A stretch of DNA of 64,000 bases from Gnetum montanum (lineage: Eukaryota; Streptophyta; Gnetopsida; Gnetales; Gnetaceae), in NCBI GenBank assembly GCA_015680685.1, contig MNCI01034785.1, positions 657,241 through 721,240 of the forward strand. The letters run 5' to 3'. Both the position numbers and the translations under genes were made by a program. This document shows, piece after piece, positions 1 through 10,160 of the stretch. The notes below the pieces were generated by a model. The model was not told the origin of the DNA. It saw nothing but the letters and a program-made list of their open reading frames with translations, and did not search any database. Position 1 is the first letter of the stretch; each line of letters begins with the position of its first letter.

Positions 1-785
1 GAAAAAGGATAATAACATTAGTTCATACTATAAATTTAGAAAACATTCTTTCTTTTGGACAAGTCTAGAAAAGGCTAGTAGAGAAAGGATTTCATATAAC
101 CCTATTCCTCCTATGAAAAATCCTCCTATAATCACCATGCTTCAATAAAAACCAAATCAAAAGCTTATAACTATAATGTTAAGTCACAAATTATCACATT
201 GGATGAAAGTAAGAACCCTTTCTAAGAAAAGAGTTGATCCTAGAAGCCCTTTGATCTATTTACAAATTGATGGAAATTTAACATGTAAAGCTCTACTAGA
301 CTTTGTTTTGAAGTTAATTTGATATCTTAAGAAACATATAAGGCATGAAACCTACTACCATGAATGAAGTAAAACATAAGATTAGAGATGGTAAACCAAT
401 TAGTCACCATTTCTTTGGGCTAGATAGAAGATGTGGTCACTATTATTGATGAATGTTATTATTTAAAAAATTTTCTTATAATTGATGTGAAGAATAATAA
501 GGAGTATTTTCTATCATTATGAGAAATGCATGGCTTAGTACAATTGATGCTAAGCTAAGAATGAGAGATTTTTTCTTGGAAATTTCCAAGGAAGATGAGT
601 AGGAAGCCATACAAATGCAAAGAATTCTATGCATTATTTACAATGATGAAATGTGTAACCATGGATTGAAAGTATAGAATGTTAATACAATTCTTATATT
701 GATCCATAACAAATTTGAAAAATAAGTATGAATGCAAAAACAAATAATAGCTACTAAAATAAAGGATACCCATTGGCTAGGAAAT
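1..785 (+). pseudogene. Ty3/gypsy gag-protease remnant (left part of mosaic element)
   Basis: Degenerate coding sequence that matches, segment by segment, the protease region of the inner element at about 20100-20800. Both share a start like MLxHxxxxW, then SPLIYLQ, a 'KALLD' stretch, an ETYKA/EMYKA stretch and a DxVTI....FLxI block. In the family this is the aspartic protease that matures Gag-Pol. The usual D-(T/L)-G-S-G active site reads LLDF here, so the Asp is present but the following residues are changed. Several stops and frameshifts interrupt it. The element's 5' part lies off the window. At about 780-800 similarity switches abruptly to Ty1/copia sequence. Confidence 0.7.
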
Positions 786-2030
786 GAGAATATAAAACTA
801 TTTAAATATTTTGTTAATAGGTTACATTATAACTTGTTTAGCTTAGGATAGTTCTCAAAGAAAGGTTATAATATTTGTTTCAAAGATGAGAAATCTATTT
901 TAGAGAATATAGAAAAAAATTTTAAAGCCTATGTTACTCGAGCAGGAAAAAATCTATATTCTATTAATGAATAGTCCCAATGTATAACTCTTATTTCTGA
1001 GATGAGTAGAAGTAGGTTATGGCACAAGAGGCTAGAACACTTGAGTTTAGGAAACATAAAAGATTTAATCAAGGCTAAAAGTTTAAAAGGTATGCCTTAG
1101 GTAAGTCACTTGGAATAGGTATGCCTTGCATGCTAGCATAATAAGCAAAACATACCTATCTTTAAGCTAGTGAACTTTCATTGTAGAAACAAACTTGAAT
1201 TACTACATATCGATGTATGTGGCCTATTGATATAACTAATTTTTATGGAAGAAAATACTTATTTCATATTATTAATGATTACTAGAATGTCATGACTAAT
1301 GTGTATCAAGAAAAAGTATAATGTTTTAAAGCATTTAAAAGTATGGTTGAAATTGAAATAGGGATGAAAATAAAAAATATTAGGATTAACAATGGAGATG
1401 AGTTTAGCTCAAATGAATTTTATGAGCTATGTAGAGATTTAGGTATCAAGAGATAGTTCCAATCAACAAGAACACCTATGCAAAATGGTGTTGTACAACA
1501 TAAGAATAAAAGTATACTTGAAATGATCCAATAAATGATGAAGAAGATGGATGTACCAAATTTTCAATGGAATGAGATGGTTAGAAAGCTATGTATATCA
1601 TCCAAAGATGTTTGGTAATAATTGAAAATGGTAAGACTTCTTGTTAAATGTGGTATGATAAAATGAAAAATATTCAATATTTCAAAGTTTTTAGTAGTAA
1701 GTGCCATATTAAAAATAAAGATAATATCCATAAGCTTGATAATTGTTGTGAAGATGTTTTGTTTATTGAATATTCCATTCATTGAAAATATTATTATTGC
1801 CTAAATTTAAAAACATTAAAATTTTTTGAAACAGCTCATGTTAAGATTGATGAAGTATTAGAGGATGCTAACAATGTGGCTAAGAAAGGCATAAATGTAG
1901 ATAATGAAGAAAATAATGATGATGTTTTGACATCTAAATAAGCCAATGAGATTGATGACATGGATGAGGTAGAAATAAAATAAGAGGCTACACCTAACGA
2001 CAATCTAAGAAGAAGAATATAGAGGTTTAG
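786..2030 (+). pseudogene. Ty1/copia GAG-pre-integrase and integrase remnant
   Basis: Broken frames carry copia integrase hallmarks in order. About 840-960 resembles the protease-integrase linker (KKGYNICF). About 1017-1150 has the zinc-binding pre-integrase region (LWHKRLEHLSLGNI, then CLAC). About 1190-1230 gives LELLHIDVCG, the core start. About 1465-1530 gives TPMQNGVVQHKN-S, matching the copia 'NGV.ERKNR' block around the catalytic Glu. Integrase would insert the cDNA into chromosomes. In-frame stops and frame changes exclude function. It is copia sequence lying between gypsy modules, with no copia LTR on either side. Confidence 0.75.
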
Positions 2031-2034
2031 TTCC

Positions 2035-2738
2035 ATGGTAGATATTTTTAGAACACCTCTTAGACAGAGGACAATGAGGAATAGAGTTGAAAGACTAAAT
2101 CATGACTTATTAGTATGTTATCTAGGTATTTTCATTTCACTAATAGTTAGGGATGCTTTTGGGAGTGGGGATTGGAAGAATGTCATGGATGAAGAGATAA
2201 AGCAAATTGTTAAGAACAAGACTTGGGAACTTGTCCCATGGCTAAAATAAGAAAATTTCATTGGAACTAAATGGGTCTTTACAAACAAATTGAATAAGCA
2301 TGGTGAAGTTATTCAAAATAAGGTAAGATTAGTAGACAAAGGTTTTGCATAGATAGAAAGGCTTGATTATCAAGACACGTTTGCTCTAGTGGTAAAACTA
2401 GAATTGATTAGAATGCTTCTAACTTTTGTAGCTTAGCAAGGGGTTTAAGCTCTATCAAATGGATGTGAAGTTTACATTCCTCAATGGATAAATACAAGAG
2501 ACAATATATATAGAACAACTTGAAGGTTTCACTAACATGGAAAAGCCACATCATGTGTATCTATTACACAAAGCCTTGTATGACCTAAAACAAAGTCCCG
2601 GAATGTGGTATGAAACACTTGACTCTTATTTATCTGAAAATGGATATTTGAAAGCTCCTCTAAATAGTACTCTTTATATTAAAAGGATTAATACAAGTTT
2701 TTTAATTTCTCAAATTATGTTGAATTATCTTTAATGGG
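2035..2738 (+). pseudogene. Ty1/copia reverse transcriptase remnant, truncated
   Basis: N-terminal two thirds of a copia RT. Visible blocks are WKNVMDEEIKQI (about 2175), KTWELVP, KWVF-NKLNKHGEV, KVRLVDKGFA, DYQDTFA, then YQMDVKFTFLNG in another frame, LEGF, and KALYDLKQSPGMWYE (2565-2615). RT copies element RNA into DNA. Translation stays copia-like to about 2700 and then stops matching before the YVDD catalytic box. The catalytic core and RNase H are therefore missing. At about 2740 the sequence joins the 3' module of the gypsy family. Confidence 0.8.
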
Positions 2739-2744
2739 CTAAAC

Positions 2745-3350
2745 TTATATAGAAAGGCTAAAATCTACCTGAAATAGCTGTAGATCAAGGAGATGATAGA
2801 ATACATGGAGCTTGCTAATCTTTGGTACACAAACCTAGTATTGTTGACTATCGGAAGACCGTGGTAAAAATTGAAGAAACAAGTGGCTAGTTCATACTTG
2901 TTGTATGAGGAAGAGTCCAAGCACCATAAAGAGACCAAGTAGAAGCTTGAGACTTCAAATGCTAAATTCAAGGTTCTCAAGGTGAAGTTCATTGATCAAT
3001 GATAAACCACTAAGAACCTAGCTAGGAGCTACAGAATGCAATTAGAGAACTCAACATTAAATCTAAATAGTTTGCTTCCTGATTTGTAAATGTGAATGAG
3101 CTATTTCCTATAATGCCCTATTCATGGGATGTTCCCATTCTAACCCACATTTGGCATGCTACATGGACTATGAATGATTCCCAAAGTAAGGAGGAGAACA
3201 TGAAGGTACTATTGGATTCCTTTTTTCTTCCACCAAAAGTTGCAGCTCTCATAGAATAACCACAATTGCCTCAACCATTGCATGCACCCAAATTAGGAGA
3301 TGGTTCTTTGGAGCCTTAGAAGCCTCCACCACCTAGGACTGTTTGATCTT
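2745..3350 (+). pseudogene. 3' end of the extra (env-position) ORF of the gypsy family
   Basis: Broken frames match the end of the extra ORF of the outer element at about 32560-33170. Shared phrases include KIYLK, YMELANL, KLxKQV, KHHKxTK-KLE-xNAK and a later stretch rich in Pro and Gln. The YMELANL to NAK part has heptad-like spacing that suggests a coiled coil. Function is unknown. Its position, just upstream of the polypurine tract and 3' LTR, is the same in both elements. It joins copia sequence directly on its left, so the rest of this ORF and the gypsy RT/integrase are missing here. Confidence 0.6.
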
Positions 3351-3575
3351 CTTCACCATCTTCATGCCATTAGAGGAATTATGTTTGTCAATTCTCTCCT
3401 AGTATTCAATTTTGTTGTTGTGAACACCAAAATTTTGTAAACAAATTTAATTGTACACTTGAACACTCAATTTTTGTTGTGTTGTTTATGTGTTTTTTTT
3501 TGTCAATCAATAATTCCACACCTTCCCAATTTTGTAAAGAACTCAAAGATGAATTTTCATTCAATTGTGGAGGTA

Positions 3576-4446
3576 TGAGTAGTTACATGGTTTGGCCGCA
3601 TCAACAAGATCTAGTTAGCATGATCTAGTTGATGCAGGATTTAACTTGTTGATGTGTACTCATCGACGGGGCACCCTATTTCATTTGTAAATGTATGCCT
3701 ACCCACCACATTTAGGGCATTCCTTTCATAGTTCTAGCAAAGACCTTGCAGTTTCTCCTCTCAGAAGTTAGAATATTTTTTGATTTCTCACAATAGGAGT
3801 TAAAGAGTCTATGGATTTTTATTCAAGCACTGTTGTACCCAAGTACTTTGGTGTGTGCGATAATAAATATGAGCTTTCGATCAAACCTTGTAATACTTTA
3901 ATTAGATTAATTATTTTTTTTATGCATTTAATATTCCAATAATTTACTTTAATGTTTTAAGTAACTAAGTAATTAATAGCGATTAAATAGCACGCATAAG
4001 TACGACCACTTCAAGCATACATCTAGCATGCATAAGTACGACCACTTCAAGCATACATCTAATGCTTGGTAATCCTAGTAATGCTTAACATTTGGTAACC
4101 TAATAGCACTATACGTGTTTAGGATATGTACGGCAAGTAGGAATGAGTGCTTATGTTAGGATTAGTTAAATATTAGCTAGTTGTTAAATTAATTTAGTAA
4201 TTAAATACTTTATTCTTTATTCTTTCGCAACTTAGGACATAAAAGCTAAAATGATAAAAATCACATACCTCAATTACACTTAATCATACCCTTGAACTGC
4301 ATAAGTGGAATTTGGAAGACAATGATTAGTTTCACCTCCTAGAACTAGTGTATGAAGAAACATAAAGTCTTTGGAATTCAACTAGATTACTGAGTGAGCA
4401 CTAGTGATTCATATGGTTAGGCATAGGGTATACTCATTACTCATCA
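3576..4446 (+). repeat. 3' LTR of the mosaic element (gypsy family LTR)
   Basis: Begins TGAGTAG directly after a purine-rich GTGGAGGTA tract and ends TCATCA. It aligns along its length with the outer LTRs (14134-14966 and 33421-34362): the 'GTTAGAAT' stretch, the 'ATTCAAGCA-TGTTGTACC' stretch, the AATAAA at 3862-3867 with 'GAGCTTTC' after it, and the TTGGTAA-CC repeats near 4070-4100. AATAAA is a plausible polyadenylation signal. A 36-bp unit is duplicated at 3990-4061. The partner 5' LTR is outside the window. Confidence 0.8.
3990..4061. repeat. 36-bp tandem duplication inside LTR U5
   Basis: Two adjacent 36-bp units (3990-4025 and 4026-4061) that differ at one base (GCACGCATAAG versus GCATGCATAAG). 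The related LTRs at 14134, 16719, 22900 and 33421 have a single copy at this place, so the duplication is specific to this copy. Confidence 0.9.
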
Positions 4447-5479
4447 GCATGGTAGAAGGCAACACATAGTAAAAGGCGATAGCTATTGGTGAGAGGTGCT
4501 TGTATGGTGCACCAACAGTTATAGGGTGTGATGGTAGTTGGAGGTGGCTATAGAGGGAGAAGAATGTGAGGGTTTTTCCAGCCCTCAAACAAAGGTTGTG
4601 CACTCCTACAGGGCTAGCACAACCCTTCGTAGGGCTATCTGGCCCCTGCAAGGCTTGCGTGTCCTAAAATTTTTTTAATTAATTTTTTTTATGAATAAAA
4701 ATTGGGTCTTGAGGTTGAACTCGTGACCTTCCACTTTTCTTCCATTTTTAATATTTTTTAATTTTAATTAAATAATAATTTAATATTATTTTTATGTGCA
4801 CATAATGAAAAATTGAAAATAGCAATATCTTTCAAATTGTAAGTCCGATTGAGACAAAATTTATACCGTTGGAATCATCTTGACGAGTACTATGCATTGG
4901 ACATAATCTTAGAACTCAAAAATGAAGTTGGATTTTCAAGATTTTCAAAGATCCAAACTAGCTTATTCTACCAAAACGACAATACCAAGTTAATATATAG
5001 AAGACATGATTACTTATAAATGACTCTATGTTGCTTAGGATAATGAGCTTCAATAAAATAAGATCAATTCATGTCACAATTACTAACTTTTTGGAAGAAA
5101 CTTAACAATGACCTTAATCAAATAATATTTGTAGTATTAAGATGGGCAGGAGTTACTTGGACTGGTGTATCCTTGTCTTATCAACATCTCTTGCTATTGA
5201 TGAATCTTGATGAGGTGTACTTAGATCTTCACCAATCAGTGATATGTATGCAAGAATTTTGTTGGTTGATGGGATTTATGTCTTTTATAGATGCTTGATC
5301 CATTATTTATAAAATCAATGGAAAGATATCTTCTGGCTTACATCATAGACATATGGTGTATTTGATGATGATCAATAAATTTTCCTATGTTGTGGCTTCA
5401 TGGTTCATGGTTATGTTTATGTTGTAGTCTACCCATGGTTCTAAATGGCCCTTGGATCATGGTTTGCTTTAATTCCAAT
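4447..5479. other. No gene recognised; AT-rich flank
   Basis: Sequence right of the mosaic element's LTR. It holds short degenerate repeats of AGGGCT and CCCCTG type at about 4590-4650 and long A/T runs near 4660-4800. The phrase 'CTTTCAAATTGTAAGTCCGAT' at about 4830 resembles text in the outer spacer at about 29950, so part may be old retroelement DNA. Short open frames here show no recognisable domain. Confidence 0.5.
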
Positions 5480-5999
5480 TGTGACATCCTATCCTCAAAT
5501 GTCATGGCAAATATCAAATATACATTATATTAGACATTAGGCATAACAAGACAATATAACAAACATCAAATATATGTAACATAACATTATGCATAAAGAA
5601 AATAATAGAGAGTGCAAAAAGAGAAAGAAAAGAATGCTTTATTGATATGGAATAGAGTATTTGAATCATGCTCTGAGAGTGTTCTTTAGGGTTTTCTTCC
5701 TTTGGCATCTATCCCCTTAGAGGCAATCTAGTACTACCACCACAGTTAGGCCTATTACCTAGCCAAAAGGAATGGCCAGTCTACTTCCTGTCTTGCTTCA
5801 CTTGGCACTTGTAACATGCATATACCAACTCCACCACTCCATGCTAGGATGACCTTTAAGCTCAGGTATAAATGACTTAGGTCAAATCCCCAAAGGTGAC
5901 AACTGTTCTTTTGGGTCTTATTAAGATAATAATAACACTTGTTATGAAGAGGCACCATTTTTGTTATGCAACAACATCATTTGGAAATGGGGATGTTTA
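5480..5999. repeat. Probable solo LTR (TGTGACATC family)
   Basis: Starts TGTGACATCC and aligns in order with the better defined solo LTR at 38291-38801. Shared blocks are 'TCTAG(T/C)ACTACCACCA', 'GTTAGGC', 'CTTC-TGTC', 'CCATGC-A', 'AAATG-CTTAGGTCAAA' and 'GAGGCACC'. The end is approximate (GATGTTTA), and I see no convincing target-site duplication. No coding sequence of such an element adjoins it. Confidence 0.6.
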
Positions 6000-6071
6000 A
6001 GGCAGGGTAATTCCTTTTTGGCTATGTTGTAAGAAGTTATTTTCTGTGACTTTGAGTAGGGTTTATGCTTA

Positions 6072-6079
6072 GTTTAGAA
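6072..6079. repeat. Left 8-bp target-site duplication of MITE
   Basis: GTTTAGAA before the MITE; the right copy TTCTAGAA is at 6327-6334. Six of eight bases match, and 8 bp is the hAT-superfamily size. Confidence 0.6.
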
Positions 6080-6326
6080 CAGTGTTACAAAACTTACAAA
6101 GTTTTTGGGAGTAGTCATAGAGTTCCAAGTTTTTTATTCCAACAGAGTTACTCACAAGTCACGAGGTGGGTTAGAATTTGGACATATTTGGTAAGGTCAT
6201 AGGGGTGAAAATCTAATTTTTCATGGGTCATTTTGATTGTGATTCGAGTTACCTGAGTAGCTCATTGAGTTCGAGTTTATTTTCGGAAAAACAAGTGAGT
6301 CGCAGAGTCCAAGTTTTGTAACACTA
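6080..6326. mobile_element. hAT-type MITE, 247 bp
   Basis: Terminal inverted repeats: the left end reads CAGTGTTACAAAACTT and the right end AAGTTTTGTAACACTA. They pair over 16 positions with one mismatch at the outermost base. It is flanked by imperfect 8-bp repeats (GTTTAGAA / TTCTAGAA). The CAGTG start and 8-bp duplication fit the hAT superfamily of DNA transposons. The 247-bp interior has no coding capacity, so a hAT transposase elsewhere would have been needed. Subterminal regions carry repeated GAGT-type motifs (GAGTTACTCACAAGTCACGAG on the left; GAGTTACCTGAG and GTGAGTCGCAGAGTC towards the right), the usual kind of transposase-binding context for hAT ends. Confidence 0.75.
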
Positions 6327-6406
6327 TTCTAGAACTATAAAAGAAGCCCTGTAAATAAAATTACTAAAATTACTAAATAAAATTTGATTAATAAAATTAC
6401 TCTACT

Positions 6407-6470
6407 GCCTAGAGTTTGGGAAGAGTTTTATGATGGATGCCTAGAGTTTGGGAAGAGTTTTATGATGGAT
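6407..6470. repeat. Exact 32-bp tandem duplication
   Basis: Units at 6407-6438 and 6439-6470 are identical (GCCTAGAG...GATGGAT). Perfect identity in otherwise decayed DNA suggests a recent slippage or repair event. Confidence 0.95.
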
Positions 6471-6839
6471 GTAGGTTGACAAATCTAATAGCTGAACTGC
6501 CTTAAAAGCTTGGTGTCTATTCTCTCTTTTTTGCTTTTGTGCTCTATTTTTTTGTATTAAGATTATTTGGGGCTTTTCACTAATCTTCTTCTACTAACCT
6601 CCAATCTTTACTTAATTTTTATAAGGCCATGATTCAACCCCGCTTCTCAGGGCCTTTAGCGTTGTCTAGGAACAATCATGCCTTTTCACCACAACTAGAA
6701 TTAGCTACACCACCCACCAAAAAAGAAAAAAAAAAACCTACCCAGAAATATTTTATTAAATTTACGGTGACATGGCCTCCCTAAGGTTGGAACTTGGAAG
6801 CGACCGCATGGTTAGAAAAGAGTAATGTAAATGATTTTT
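6471..6839. other. No gene recognised
   Basis: AT-rich on the left with a T-rich stretch near 6530-6560 and an A-run at about 6720. I see no ORF, repeat or RNA-like structure that I can support. Confidence 0.4.
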
Positions 6840-7111
6840 CATATGGCTTTCTAAATGCTTAGCCGCAGCAGACGGTACTTTGTAAACTACCAGAATGGTC
6901 CCCGTGATGCATCCACGCAAAGGGGCATACTCCGAGTTTGGCTTCGGTGAAAAGGGCTTTGTTCAGCTACATGTCTAAATCGAGAAATATTTCATGTATT
7001 AACCTTTAAAGTTGCATATGTACGCATACGTGTTTTTGATTTAAAATTCCGCAGATGAACCTACACGTAGAATCTGTGAGAGTCCGTAAAACCCTTAAAT
7101 CGGAACACGGG

Positions 7112-7119
7112 TATAAAAA
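7112..7119 (+). promoter_or_regulatory. TATA-like box
   Basis: GTATAAAAAGG in a CG-rich setting, only 9 bp before the ATG at 7128. A start site some 30 bp downstream of this box would fall after that ATG, which argues against the 7128 start being used from this promoter. Confidence 0.3.
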
Positions 7120-7127
7120 GGATCGAT

Positions 7128-7472
7128 ATGCACATACTTCAACAAAAACAGAATCCTGGTAATTTAACTCGGAAAAATTTTCACTTTGTGGTCTTTGTAC
7201 GCACTTTTACGCCCGAAAGATCTATGATGTTAATGAGCAGAGCATTCTTGCACATAATCTTTTTCATTGTTAAAAAATTCCACATTGTCATCTGCGGTCG
7301 GCCTCAAATGTTAGTCGATGTAGAAAAAACTTTCCGAGCAATTGATACATGCATAGCATATGTGGAGGAAGACGCAGAAGCAGAAAAGATGGGGGAGCCC
7401 TTGAATTTTTTTGCCCACTTTTTGCGTGTGAATGGGGTCGAAGCTGGTAGACGTGAGGATGAATGTTTCTAG
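7128..7472 (+). CDS. Unrecognised 114-residue ORF
   Basis: Open frame of 114 codons in the CpG-rich island. I recognise no domain. The middle has a hydrophobic stretch (about residues 40-60: IIFFIVKKFHIVI), followed by an acidic patch (YVEEDAEAEKM). Its last 6 codons lie in the first copy of a 49-bp repeat, and the second copy at 7681 is in no comparable plus-strand ORF. Minus-strand ORFs of 69 and 77 codons at 7311-7520 and 7498-7731 resemble each other (both have PPA..LETFIL), but this follows from the DNA duplication. Whether any strand codes is open. Confidence 0.2.
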   Translation: MHILQQKQNPGNLTRKNFHFVVFVRTFTPERSMMLMSRAFLHIIFFIVKKFHIVICGRPQMLVDVEKTFRAIDTCIAYVEEDAEAEKMGEPLNFFAHFLRVNGVEAGRREDECF

Positions 7473-7731
7473 ACAAAACGCGGGCGGATCGCAGAGATTA
7501 CGCCAAGAGAGACAATTCATTCATTCCATTCCATTCCGATGTATTTGGAAAAACAAAACAAAGAAAGACTTGACGCGCAATTGATGCAGCAACAGCATTC
7601 ATATCGTGTGTGGAGGTAAATGGAAAAGAAGAAGAAAGTAGGAAGTTCAAGTGTGAAAGCGAGTCCAAATGGCGCACCTTGAGGATGAATGTTTCCAGAG
7701 TATACGCGGGCGGACCGCGATGATTACGCAC
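7310..7731. repeat. Diverged tandem duplication, period about 226 bp
   Basis: Two units, about 7310-7503 and 7536-7729. The best conserved part is 49 bp at their ends (7455-7503 and 7681-7729): GAGGATGAATGTTT(C), then a variable stretch, then ACGCGGGCGGA-CGC and GATTACGC. Earlier parts (GATGTA..., GCAATTGATGCA/ACATG, TGTGTGGAGG) align with small gaps. Confidence 0.75.
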
Positions 7732-7740
7732 TCATTCAAT

Positions 7741-8050
7741 TATTTAGACCATGTATATTATGCCATGTGCAGAGGGTTGAACTCTGAACTTGCTTTCGTC
7801 TAAAAACAAGAAAACTAGACATGACACGGAATCCCATTTTTTATGGCTTACATGTCTTTGCTTTTCCTTTCTTGGGAAGCTCTGGATACCCAACAATCCC
7901 AGTCCATCCTTGATAGAAACCAAGATATCAAATCCAACTTGAATTAAAATATCCTTGCACTTGCACGTTAGGATATGTTACGGATAGCATGCTTTATGGT
8001 TTTCATTAGCTTTGACCATGCATAAAATGTGTATGCATTACCCTTTGGTA
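7741..8050. other. No gene recognised
   Basis: Ordinary AT-rich sequence between the CpG-rich island and the repeat at 8055. I find no supported feature. Confidence 0.4.
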
Positions 8051-8054
8051 GGAC

Positions 8055-8450
8055 CTGTCAATTTTGTAGTTTACAAGTTGCAAAAGGTGGTTTTATGTCT
8101 GCATTCAAATGATCTTCTCCTAAAGTTGGTACTACGTGACCAATAATTTTTTTCCTTAAGAAGCATGATTAGAAATGCTGTCATCATATGTTTGTTTGGT
8201 TGCACTGGTCAATTTTGTAATTTTATAGTTGCAAAAGTGGTTTTACAATAACTATGGATCCCAATGCACCAAATGATCTCTTTGTAAAATTGGCATCAAG
8301 GGACCAACAATTTTTGGCTTTATCTTGGTGCATTTGATCCCCGTGCATTCAAACGATCTTCTAATAAAGTTGATACGTTTTAGTGCATTTGGTTTCAATC
8401 AATTCAAATAATCTCCTAATAATGTTAGCATCAAGTGGTCTCCAAATGAT
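8055..8450. repeat. Diverged tandem repeat (TTGCAAAAG / CAAATGATCTC modules)
   Basis: Two clear units, about 8055-8150 and 8205-8310, each read 'GTCAATTTTGTA', 'GTTGCAAAAG(G)TGGTTTTA', 'CAAATGATCTTC/TC', 'AAA(G/A)TTGG' and 'GACCAA(T/C)AATTTTT'. Two shorter partial units follow at about 8330-8370 and 8380-8450 (TTCAAACGATCTTC, TTCAAATAATCTCC). Non-coding. Confidence 0.6.
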
Positions 8451-9470
8451 TTAGAAATGCCATCAATCATCTTAATGACTTTATATCATAGGTTAACTAA
8501 TTGGAGCATAATTCTTAAAATTGAATACATAGTTTGTGGTTTACAAGCCACATACTTTAGATAGGTAAATAATACCTCACTGATATTATCGAAAATGATA
8601 ATTTTGATTAAGGTTTAAATTACATTAACAACCATAAAATTAGGGTGATGTCAAACCCAAAAAAAAGAATAATAATTAAAAAAAATCAAATTACAACAAA
8701 TTATTAACATAGAAAAGAGCTAGAATAAAAACAAAAAAACCCAATGGTTTTGGGGATGTATTTTCAAGTTTTTTACAATTGATTCTGAAAACTCTCTCTT
8801 GGGATAGGAAAAGGATTAGGCTATGCTCTTGTTTAGAAGCATCCTCATGGGTTTTTACTTTTTATTAGAGGAGAATACTTTCTCTTAAGTCAAAAGAAAG
8901 CATCAATCAAAAATACTACACAAATAGCAATAGAAATTGATATCTCAGTAAACTTGGACCTTCAAAATAAAAAAGAAATTAATAATTTATAAAAAAAAAT
9001 TATCTGTTTAATTTTCATTATAAGCTTTTATGCTTGAAGTTATAACTGAAAAGTAACATCTTTTAGAATTTGATATTTAACTCCTAAAGAGATATCATAG
9101 TTATGCTCCTGTTGCTGGAAAATAGCTGCACATAGAAACTTCCAAATAAAATAGAGAACAAGTTGTTAAAGACACTTCCAATATACAAAGAAAGGAAGTA
9201 GACAAAGCAAGTTGATTGCCAAAAGTGATATCATTGATACTTGGTTGAAAGCTATTACAAATTTTAGATGTCCATTTCCAAGCATGCTATGTAACTAGAC
9301 ACTCAAAAAATGTGAAAATGAGTCTTTACTTCCATAAAGAGGACATTAAGGAGAAACAATTCCCATGTGATAAATGAAACACCACAAATTTCAGCCTAAC
9401 ACTTTGAAACGAGAACAACTCAGAGCCTTTTTAGCTTTTGGGAGGCAAAAATTTGACTAAGGCATGGAAC
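8451..9470. other. No gene recognised; AT-rich
   Basis: Many poly-A runs (about 8650-8740 and 8990), short broken frames and no recognisable protein or LTR ends. Confidence 0.4.
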
Positions 9471-9482
9471 TCACACTCAGCA

Positions 9483-9593
9483 TGTAAAGCTAGCTTACTC
9501 ATGCTTGGCTTGTTAAGCTAGCTTACTCACGCTCGGCTTGTCAAGCTAGCTTACTCACGCTCGGCTTGTCAAGCTAGCTTACTCACGTCGGCT
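9483..9593. repeat. Four tandem 28-bp units
   Basis: Units at 9483-9510, 9511-9538, 9539-9566 and 9567-9593 (last one 27 bp). The core is AGCTAGCTTACTCACGCT followed by CGGCTTGT. Units 2 and 3 are nearly identical; unit 1 carries T for C changes. The AGCTAGCT core is palindromic. Confidence 0.95.
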
Positions 9594-9599
9594 TGCCCT

Positions 9600-10160
9600 C
9601 AGCGTGAGCAACTACAACGACTTCGAGACCAAGTCAAAGATGGTCCAATCTGAGGATACAAGTCATCTTCATAAGGCCACTATTGTACACTTCAAGTTTC
9701 AGCATTCGGGAGTTCGGATTTTGAGCCAGAATGCACAAATTTTCTTAATCACGCTCAGGTCACATTCAACTCATGTTGGCAGCGTGAGTCTAGCCTGAGC
9801 AACTCCAAGAGCCTTAAAACCGAGTCAAAATGATCTGACTTCGAAGGTGCAAGTCATCCTCAAGGTCCATTGATGACTACTTCAAATCCCAACCTCCAGA
9901 ATTCTAGACTTCAGGTCCAAAATCAAAAATATTTTGTTACTCACACTGAGGTCACACTGACAGCATGAGTCTAGCATGAGATACCAAAAGTGGCTCAAAT
10001 CAAGACACACTCAAGCTCAGTTTCCAACATGTAGTTCACTCTCCGGGTCAATCACAGCCAGGAAATTGTTGCACTCAAAGAACAGGCTTCAAAGATCAAA
10101 AATTAGTGTGAAATGTGTCATTTTCATTAGGTCACGTTGAGGTCATGTTGGTAGCATGAG
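9600..10160. repeat. Three larger modules of about 180-190 bp, headed by AGC(G/A)TGAG
   Basis: Module heads at about 9600, 9780, 9959 and (partial) 10150 read AGCGTGAG or AGCATGAG. Within modules the order is AACT-CAA, GAGTCAAA, CAAGTCATC, then near the end TCACGCT(C/G)AGGTCACA and TGTTGGCAGCGTGAG. They are diverged but in register. With the 28-bp array they make up what looks like the U3 of a long LTR. Confidence 0.6.

Larger units (their letters stand above)
6840..7740. other. CpG-rich island with candidate promoter and short ORFs
   Basis: Base composition differs from both sides: CG dinucleotides are frequent (for example near 6860-6960, 7080-7125, 7200-7215 and 7490-7520), while the neighbouring retroelement DNA is CG-poor. 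No transposon domain is recognised. It contains a TATA-like box at 7112-7119, an ORF starting at 7128 and an internal diverged duplication. This may be single-copy DNA, a gene or promoter remnant, or a young unmethylated insertion. Confidence 0.45.

Noticed and set aside
9483-9593. CRISPR-like array
   Set aside because: Units are directly adjacent with no spacers; an ordinary tandem repeat in a plant genome.
9604-9798. 64-codon ORF in the tandem-module region
   Set aside because: It spans one repeat module, and the next modules break the frame, so it is not a conserved coding repeat.
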